Origin: Gnetum montanum
Taxonomy: Eukaryota; Streptophyta; Gnetopsida; Gnetales; Gnetaceae
Assembly (NCBI GenBank): GCA_015680685.1
Contig: MNCI01009417.1
Coordinates: 696,613 to 721,211 of the forward strand
Reading direction: 5' to 3'
Length of the DNA stretch: 24,599 nt
Position numbers and translations under genes: made by a program. Below are positions 18,801-24,599 of the stretch, piece after piece; the stretch's first letter is position 1, and each line of letters starts with the position of its first letter. The notes under the pieces were generated by a model. The model saw only the letters and a list, made by a program, of their open reading frames with translations. It did not search any database and had not been told where the DNA came from.

Positions 18801-19910
18801 CTAAAATAATGAGCAAGGTTGTCCATCAATAGAGGTAGTGTTAGTATTGGCTGTTTTGGGATCATGGAAAGGTTTGGTTTGCTGGATGTTGATCAATAAT
18901 TTCTTATCCAAGCTTCCAGGTTTATAGATCATCATGGCTCCTAAAGGAAAATTTTCATGAATGATATAAGGTACTTCCCATAGCATTTGAAATTTAGTTT
19001 GTTGTGGCACATGTGCGGGATTCCAATAAAGAACCCTATCTCCTAGTTGGTATTTGACTTTTCTAATTCTTAGGTCATGACATTGTTTGTTGAAGGCCTT
19101 GTGCAGTTTGTTCGATGATAGGGAAGCTAATCAGTTTTTATCTAGCAAGTTTAGATTCATTAACTATTCGTTCTATGCTAGATTGAGTTCAAGGTTAAGG
19201 TCACATGTTGTAGATAGTGTACGGAGCTTAGCTTGGATAGGAAGTATTGGAAGTTTACCATATACTAACTCATAGGGAGAGTAGGCTATAGGGAGTTTCT
19301 ATGTGGAGCGGTATGCCCAAAGAGCATCATTTTGTTTGGTGCTCTAGTCTTCCCTGTATTTGCTAATGGTTCGTGTGAAAATTTTTGTGATTTCCATATT
19401 GGTGACTTTGGCTTGACCATTTGCTTAAGGATGATATGGTGTAGTCAGTTTATGCTCAACTCCTAAGCGTTGCATCAATTTTTGAAAAGTTGTACTTGTA
19501 AAATGTGTACCATTATTAGAAATAAGTGCACAAGGCATGCCAAACCTGTTCACAATTTTTTGTTGAACAAATCTTGCAACTGTAGATGATGTACAGTTGG
19601 TAACAGTGGCTACTTTTGCCCATTTTGTAAAATAGTCAATGGCAACAATAATGTATGCTTTTCCATTGGAAATTGGTGTAGTAGGCCCCATAAAATCAAT
19701 ACCCCATATGCCAAAGGGTTCTAAGGGCTAAATCCATTATTGTGGATCCTCCATTCTAACCAGTCTTTCCCCCATCACGTTGGCAGTGCTCACAAGATTA
19801 GACAAAATAATGGGCATACCGAAATAATGTAGGCCAATAATATTCTATGAGCAAGACTTTAATGGTTGTTCATCTGCCAGCGTAATGACCCCCAAAAGGA
19901 CCCTCATGAG
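18801..19910 (-). pseudogene. Athila-like integrase (dead)
   Basis: The N-terminal zinc finger is readable: HEGPFGGHYAGR (about 19870-19911), then CEHC (19783-19794), giving HHCC. The catalytic core begins MGPTTPISNGKAYIIVAIDY with the first Asp kept (19635-19637). The second Asp, expected in SDGGTHF, is Asn (SNNGTHF, 19515-19517). The catalytic Glu expected after PYHPQ.NGQ is Lys (19407-19409). Two of the three D,D-35-E residues are therefore lost, each by a G-to-A change. The C-terminal tail YQLGDRVLYWNP...EVPYIIHENFPLGAM lies near 18900-19045. Stops include TAA in place of Gln after PYHP. The frame ends with the stop at 18801. Confidence 0.9.
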
Positions 19911-20229
19911 TGTCTTGGGGAACTCGCAATTGATATACGTTAGGAACACACCATTGAACCAAGCCATCAAAACATACCTTGTAAAGGTATTCATTAATTT
20001 TCATGAAATGTTTGACTTGGTGGAGAAATTGTTGTTTCTTTTTAACGTCCAACCCTTGTGATGTTTCTTGTGTGAGAAGATAAGTAAGAATGCTATCATA
20101 CCAATTTGTATATGTGGGTGATTGATTATTTATTATACCTGCAAAGAAGAGTTCATCAGGGAAGCAATTAGAAATTGGGTATTCGTCCTCTTTGTTGTCC
20201 CATTGCAATTGAGATAAATGATCAGCAAC

Positions 20230-20800
20230 AACATTCTCGATGCCTTTATGATCTACTATTGTGAGATCGAACTCTTGCAAGATCATAAGCCATCGCATGA
20301 TGTAAGGGCTCACCATTGGTTTATTCATAAGGAACGAACTTGCACTATGATCTGTGTACAAATACCTTATAGCCTAGTACATAATGCCTAAATTTCTCTA
20401 GTGCAAACACAACAATCATTAACTCTTTTTCTATTGTGATATAGTTGAGTTGTGTACCAGCAATACTTTGACTTTAATAGTGAATGTAGTAGGGACGTTT
20501 GTGCTCATCTAATTGTGTAAGTACAGCTCCTAAAGCAAAATTGGACGCATCAGTCATTATATGGAACGGTCTGGACCAGTCAAGAGCTTGTAGAATGGGT
20601 GTTTATATGAGCTTCTACTTCAAGGTTTGGAAGGATAACTCACATTCCTTAGTCCATTCAAAAGATATGTTCTTTTTTGTTAATTCTACCAATGGTTTTG
20701 CAATCTTTGAAAAGTTCTCGATGAAGCATCTATAATATCTAGTATGTTTAAGGAATGATCAGACATCTTTTATAGTTTCAAGTTGATGAGTAATTCCTTG
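20230..20800 (-). pseudogene. Athila-like RNase H domain and RT connection (dead)
   Basis: Following RT on the minus strand: HTRYYRCFIENFSKIAKPL (about 20680-20740), the RT thumb/connection block H..FYRRFI..FSKIA.PL. The RNase H region follows with many stops. It ends with YTDHSASSF (near 20350) and IMRWLMILQEFDLTIVDHKG (about 20240-20300), then ENVVADHLSQL, matching the end of gypsy RNase H (RW...LQEFD..I....G..N.VADaLSR). The domain hydrolyses the RNA strand of the RNA-DNA hybrid in intact elements. Confidence 0.85.
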
Positions 20801-21450
20801 GATGACTTTAAATTTTTTCACAATCTACCTCTATCCATGTTTGTGAAATTTTATGCCCTAATACAATGCCCTCTTGGACCATTAAGTGGTTTTTTTGCCA
20901 ATTGAGCCTTAGGTTGGTTTCAACACATTGTTTCAGTACTTGCTCTGATAGATTCAATGTTTGTTTAAAGTTCACTCCATAGGTAGAGAAATCATCTATA
21001 AAAACCTCCACACCATTTCCTATGTGCTACTAAAATATACTGAGAACCAAACATTGAAACGTTGTTGAAGCATTGCATAAGCCAAACGGTATCTGTCTAT
21101 ATGCAAATGTCCCCCAAGGACTCATGAATTTAGTTTTGGCTTGGTCTTCTAGTGCTATTTGGATTTGATTGTACCCACTATAACTATCCAGAAAACTATA
21201 GTAATAATGCCCTATAATGGTATCCAAGACTTGGTCAACGAATGGCAATGGGAAATGATCTTTAAATGTTGTCATGTTTAGTAGCCTAAAGTCTATACAC
21301 ATCCTTCATTTACCATCATTTTTAGGCATAATGACTAATGGACTAACCTATTCACTATTAGCAATGGGGTAGATGAACCCACCCTTTAGAAGTTATTCAA
21401 TTTCTTTCTTAACTACTTGCTTAAGCTTTGGGTTTAGTCGTCTTTGCGGT
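20801..21450 (-). pseudogene. Athila-like reverse transcriptase (dead)
   Basis: Upstream block QRRLNPKLKQVVKKEIE (about 21390-21450) ends in a stop where Gln or Lys is expected, then GGFIYPI, then PKNDGK-stop-RMCIDFRLLN, where TGA stands for the Trp of GKWR. Then DHFPLPFVDQVLD, SFLDSYSGYNQI with the first catalytic Asp, TFAYRQIPFGLCNASTTFQ, two stops in the S.FADHIGNG block, and VEVFIDDFSTYG with the catalytic Asp pair at 20991-20996. All three catalytic Asp codons survive, so inactivity comes from stops only, about six of them. The spelling is of Ty3/gypsy, Athila/Tat type. Confidence 0.92.
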
Positions 21451-21453
21451 TGT

Positions 21454-21550
21454 GATCGAGGCTTCATCGAGGGATCAGTGTAAATTCTATGTTGGCATAT
21501 CNGATCGAGGCTTCATCGAGGGATCAGTGTAAATTCTATGTTGGCATATC
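21454..21550. repeat. 48-bp direct duplication around an N base (assembly join)
   Basis: 21454-21501 and 21503-21550 are identical, with the N at 21502 between them. It lies in the pol coding region just upstream of RT and would add about 16 residues and shift the frame if taken literally. Confidence 0.9.
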
Positions 21551-22134
21551 CTAGGATGTATTCTAGTTAATTTGAGATATGACCAAGCAAAAGCTTTTGA
21601 CAATTTGTTTACCATCTTCAGTAGTCTTTATTTTTGTTGAGGAGTGAGCTTAGCATTAATGATTACCGATTTTCCATTCTTGAGAAATGTATACTCCATA
21701 TCGATAGGTAATGATTTTAATTCAAGGGGCTCTTGCTTAAACTCATCAAGGATTTCCAACTTCCCCCAGTTGATATTTTTGGTGTTAGTACTTGAAAGTT
21801 GGCAATGGACTTGCTCTAATGCATCTATGCTATCGATATAGGCACAAGTCAAGCTCTCAATTGGTTCCATGCATAAAGTTGAATTACTCTCTAGGTTAGT
21901 TGTCAGCCACTGGATGCCTTCCTGTCTTGTGGCTATTGCATATAGGCATCTTTGTATGCCAGTTACTTGTGCACGTTAGTTGCATGCAGGTAATGTTAAG
22001 CGTGGTACAAACCAGGACTTTTGCACATAGTTTCACCCTGTGTCACTGTATACAATGCATGGAACTTTCTTCTTCTCAATCCTTCCAAATGCATTTTCTT
22101 TTGATATCTCTAGGCAAAGATCACGTATTCCTAG
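21551..22134 (-). pseudogene. Spacer between protease and RT of element B
   Basis: The minus-strand frame 21628-21870 contains LKSLPIDMEYTFLKNGKSVIINAKLT. This is the L..LP..L.YAFL.....PVII...L block that precedes RT in Athila-like pol proteins. The part 21900-22134 is not readable as protein on the minus strand and is probably decayed linker. Confidence 0.75.
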
Positions 22135-22620
22135 TCACACATCAATCGTACTTAGCCATGCTCTTCCCATTATGAATGGGAAATCCCCCTTGCAGTGGTT
22201 AACTTGGATAACTAGGAAATTGGCTAAATATAACCACCCACAAACAATGGTGACAATGTTCTCCACTAGTCTCAATGGAACAGTGATGGACTCATCGATC
22301 AACTCTAAATGAATGTTGCTCTTTGTTAGCAGAGGAAAGTTCCAAGCTTTATAAATTTCCTGGGAGATCAAATTAACACCAGAACCTAAATCCAAAAGAG
22401 CTTTGCAAGGCTCATTTCTAGAAATTTGCAAATAAATAAGAGGACTTTCAGGATTAGAGAGTTTCCTAGGAAGATGGCTAGTTTTAATCCAATCAGTGAT
22501 GACATGGGTTAACATGATAGTGTGCGTTGAATGTGATTTTTGGTTTGAAGGAAGCTCCAAAGATTCAAACGATGATGAGGCATTTGGATAATTAGCCACT
22601 TATGGTTGTAAGGACTTGGT
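22135..22620 (-). pseudogene. Athila-like aspartic protease
   Basis: An open minus-strand frame of 154 codons contains ISRNEPCKALLDLGSGVNLIS, the catalytic LLDLGA(S).N block with its Asp at 22390-22392. It then has IHLELIDESITVPLRLVENI and NFLVIQV, and ends KGDFPFIMGRAWLSTIDV, which matches the P.ILGRPFLAT block. This is the best preserved domain of the element, with no internal stop. In intact elements it cleaves the Gag-Pol polyprotein. The upstream 40 residues are Ser/Pro-rich linker. The start Met is probably internal to the former polyprotein. Confidence 0.88.
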
Positions 22621-23283
22621 TGGATAGTTGGTTCTAAAGAAAGGTCTCTTCTTTGATTGGTTTTCTTAACCAACAGTAGGTTGAAGATTGACAACCCTTG
22701 TAGCGTTATGTTGCTACAGCTGGGCAGGAAGCTCACCCTACATAATTGGAGTAGGTGGTAATGTAGCTAAGGATGGAAGAGATGCAGACAAATGAGAACG
22801 ATAGTACGTATGTGGGGCATCACTCCTAGAAGAAGAAGAAGTTTTATAGTATTCAGGGGTCTGGTAGTAAGGCTAAAGAGCAATGTGACTAATAGAGTCA
22901 CGTGGAGAGATTGACTACTGAATGTAATACCCGTATGGATCAGGTTGACAGTAAGGGTACTATTGATCTGGTAGTGGTATTCCCTATGATTATTGGTGTT
23001 TCCACTATTGATTTTGTTCATTCAATTGTGGTGGAGCTTCACTCGGATAATATGTCAAGGGTTGGTGGAACTACCTTGGGTTACCTTGAGGATAAGGTAA
23101 CCTTTTGGGTATTTGTCATCTGTTTAATCGTGGGTTTAGTGCATACACCCTAGAGAATTGCAGATGTGACACTACTGGGAAACATCCTCTAAGATAGCCA
23201 TATTGGCATATCTCGCATCTGCCATCATTGTCTATGTCTGAATTCACAACCTCTTCAATGACAACAACCTTGCCCTTACCCTT
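22621..23283 (-). pseudogene. Gag C-terminal region with degenerate zinc knuckle (element B)
   Basis: Next to the insertion point the minus strand reads GKGKVVVIEEVVNSDIDND, then RCEICQYGYLRGCF, then YALNPRLNR. This is the Athila-like GKGKavVIEEvvdSD...CelC block. The knuckle has CxxC and a third Cys, but the His is missing and the spacing is short. The following Pro/Tyr/Gln-rich linker (about 22740-23110) has numerous stops, many TAG or TAA at Gln sites. The gag N-terminus lies beyond the inserted element, off the right edge. Confidence 0.7.
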
Positions 23284-24209
23284 TGATGAGACACGAATTG
23301 CACAGGCTGCGATATCGCATACGTGATATCGCGGTTCGCCGCGATATCGCGGTCTGCCACCAAATCTATAAATAAGAGGTGGCACTCCCCTCATTTCCCA
23401 TACTAGGCGTAAAGTAGTGAAGCTCTGGCAGATTGATCACCCCAGAGATAGAATATTTTCCATGTGCCCGTAGTAGGAGTTCCCCAAGTGAACGGTTCTT
23501 TATTCGAGAAGCTTTGTACCTGAACGCAAGTTGTGTATGGCAATAAAGATGAGCTTTGTGGATAAACCTTGCAGTGCATGGATAGGTTTAATTAATGTTA
23601 TTTACTGCTTTCCTAGTAACGCGGCATGAGTACGACTTGGTTACGAGCGTTGACGAACGTGTACTGCTAGCCAAGGAATTGGCTACTCATCGCGAGTAGA
23701 TTCTCTCACCCTTTCCTCCTAGAATGTGGGATAAGTACAACTTGATTACGAGCATCTACGGATGTGTACAACTAGTCAAGGAATCTTCTGCTTGTCACAC
23801 TTAGGCTAGTTAAGTGCCTCAGTATGATCGCTTCGAGCACGTGCGTTACGTGTGGTAATCCTAGTAATGATTAGCATTTGGTAGCCATAGTTGCATAGTT
23901 CAGGGTGTGTACGGCAAGTGGGAACAGATGCTGACGCTAGGACTTAGTGTTGTAGTTAGAGTTAGTTTTAGTTTCTCAATCCTTCACCGTTAGCATAGGA
24001 GATAAATCTGAAAATACCAAAAAAATCATATACCTCGGACTTACTTAACCATACACCGTGACAATAACAAGTAAGTCTGGGAAGACAACGGACGATTAAC
24101 CCCAAGTGTTCCTTGTGGCATTAGGCATTTAGTCTACGGAGTTCGACCAGATCACACGTGCTACGCTCATTTCGTATGGTTGAGTGTAGGGGTACCTCGC
24201 CACTCATCA
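23284..24209 (+). repeat. LTR C (5' LTR, 926 bp)
   Basis: It starts TGATGAGA and ends ACTCATCA, an inverted repeat with one mismatch at position 8. TATA box tataaata is at 23367-23374 and aataaa at 23542-23547, only 83 and 258 bp in, so U3 is short. U3 holds three gatatcgc palindromes (23309-23352). The U5 part shares ggataaaccttgcagt, tacctcggacttacttaaccata and gggaagacaacg blocks with LTR A. Confidence 0.88.
23309..23352. promoter_or_regulatory. Cluster of gatatcgc palindromes in U3 of LTR C
   Basis: gcgatatcgc at 23309-23318 and cgcgatatcgcg at 23340-23351 are perfect palindromes, and gatatcgcgg at 23325-23334 carries one more half. They lie 15-60 bp upstream of the TATA box, the place of promoter elements. 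The same word appears in weakened form (gatatcatg, aatattgcg) upstream of the TATA box of LTR B. A role in transcription is only inferred. Confidence 0.45.
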
Positions 24210-24210
24210 T

Positions 24211-24228
24211 TGGTGCCGTTGCCGGGGA
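24211..24228 (+). other. Primer-binding site, tRNA-Asp type
   Basis: tggtgccgttgccgggga is complementary to the 3' end of plant tRNA-Asp (intact form TGGCGCCGTTGCCGGGGA), with one C-to-T change at position 4. It lies one base after the LTR end. A tRNA-Asp site is the known choice of Athila and related elements and confirms that LTR C is a 5' LTR. Confidence 0.85.
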
Positions 24229-24353
24229 CTAAGTTTTTTTACGCCAATTAGAACATAAGGGATATCACTCACATCGTTGTGAGCTTTAACGAACCTTTGG
24301 GTTAATCAGTTAATTAAGAACATAGATAATAGTAAATAGCACACCAGTAAAGA

Positions 24354-24599
24354 ATGGCTTCTTCTCACAAAATCAATTCACCTAAGGACAATATAGAAGA
24401 CAATCAGCATCATACGCATAACCGAGACAAGCCATGTCCTAAATAGTATACGATAACTTATACTCATCCTGATGAGTATATCCCTGATTACACTTTTACT
24501 CTCCATCAGGATGAATAGTTGCACTAGAGAGATTTGTTTGGTAATATAGTTTTACCACCAGATCGATTTGTTCCAAACATGCTTTTCCATGGATTGGCA
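24354..24599 (+). pseudogene. Start of gag of element C, three TAG stops, runs off the window
   Basis: The first ATG after the primer-binding site (24354) opens a frame that holds to the window end. It starts MASSHKINSPKD, later has HPDEYIPDYTFTLHQDE, and ends RFVPNMLFHGLA. Three in-frame stops interrupt it at 24444-24446, 24516-24518 and 24525-24527, and all are TAG. Each is one C-to-T step from CAG (Gln), a plausible residue at each site. The frame is otherwise continuous, so this is a recently intact gag. The leader between the primer-binding site and the ATG is about 125 bp. Confidence 0.65.

Larger units (their letters stand above)
15933..24599 (-). mobile_element. Athila-like Ty3/gypsy element, minus strand (element B), interrupted by element C
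   Basis: Reading leftwards: gag end, protease, pre-RT spacer, RT, RNase H, integrase, a possible extra ORF with membrane segments, polypurine tract and 3' LTR (B). Domain order PR-RT-RH-IN is that of Ty3/gypsy. The spelling of RT and IN, and the long space between IN and LTR, fit the Athila/Tat clade. The 5' part, including the 5' LTR, lies to the right of the window. From 23284 on, the sequence belongs to another element inserted in gag. All domains carry stops. The span of recognisable B sequence is 15933-23283. Confidence 0.8.
23284..24599 (+). mobile_element. 5' end of a + strand Athila-like element (element C) inserted in element B gag
   Basis: A complete 5' LTR (23284-24209) is followed by one base, a tRNA-Asp-type primer-binding site (24211-24228), an untranslated leader and the first 82 codons of gag at the window edge. 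The insertion breaks the gag of element B between codons for a GKGK block and its upstream part. The 5 bp on the left (23279-23283, ccctt) should recur after its 3' LTR. Element C belongs to the same LTR family as A and B. Confidence 0.8.

Noticed and set aside
21644-22312. Several + strand frames of 65-91 codons
   Set aside because: They overlap the minus-strand protease and pre-RT region of element B, where the minus-strand reading has clear domain matches.
22902-23153. Open + strand frame of 83 codons
   Set aside because: It is antisense to the element B gag linker and has no recognisable domain.

Overview
The window looks like a gene-poor, repeat-filled stretch of a large plant nuclear genome. 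A gymnosperm, such as a conifer, is my best guess, but the sequence cannot fix the species. Evidence for a plant is an intronless AP2/ERF gene, plant-type Ty3/gypsy (Athila-like) LTR retrotransposons with a primer-binding site matching plant tRNA-Asp, a Ty1/copia remnant and L1-type LINE relics. No bacterial operon, CRISPR array, rRNA or convincing tRNA gene is visible.

Layout. 1-2600: diverged tandem and inverted repeats with no recognisable gene. 2700-6712: the 3' part of a + strand LTR element, with a stop-riddled extra ORF, a polypurine tract and a full LTR (A). This element interrupts a copia element, whose RNase H end and 3' LTR follow at 6715-7306. 8160-8485: a LINE reverse-transcriptase relic. 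9300-11150: a less AT-rich island holding the only intact-looking host gene, a DREB/ERF-type transcription factor on the minus strand (9878-10369) with an LxLxL repressor-like motif. 11540-12235: a LINE ORF1 relic. 12236-12637: a near-perfect 195-bp inverted duplication bounded by N bases, almost certainly an assembly artefact. 13140-15932: a + strand gypsy relic keeping the protease and the integrase C-terminal end but lacking RT, RNase H and the integrase core; its 3' LTR is cut off after 72 bp.

That cut is made by a large minus-strand Athila-like element with LTR B at 15933-16784, a possible membrane-protein ORF, then IN, RNase H, RT, PR and gag reading leftwards from about 23283. Its gag is in turn interrupted by a + strand element of the same LTR family (LTR C 23284-24209, PBS, start of gag), which runs off the right edge.

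All mobile-element genes are dead. Their stops sit mainly where one C-to-T or G-to-A change would restore Gln, Arg or Trp, as expected from deamination of methylated cytosine. Eight single N bases occur. Four are flanked by direct copies of about 45-60 bp, and two bound the inverted copy, so local structure near them should not be trusted. I see no convincing new biological system. The most notable items are the unusual ERF protein, the nesting of same-family elements in opposite orientation, the CAG-to-TAG signature and the repeat array at the left edge.
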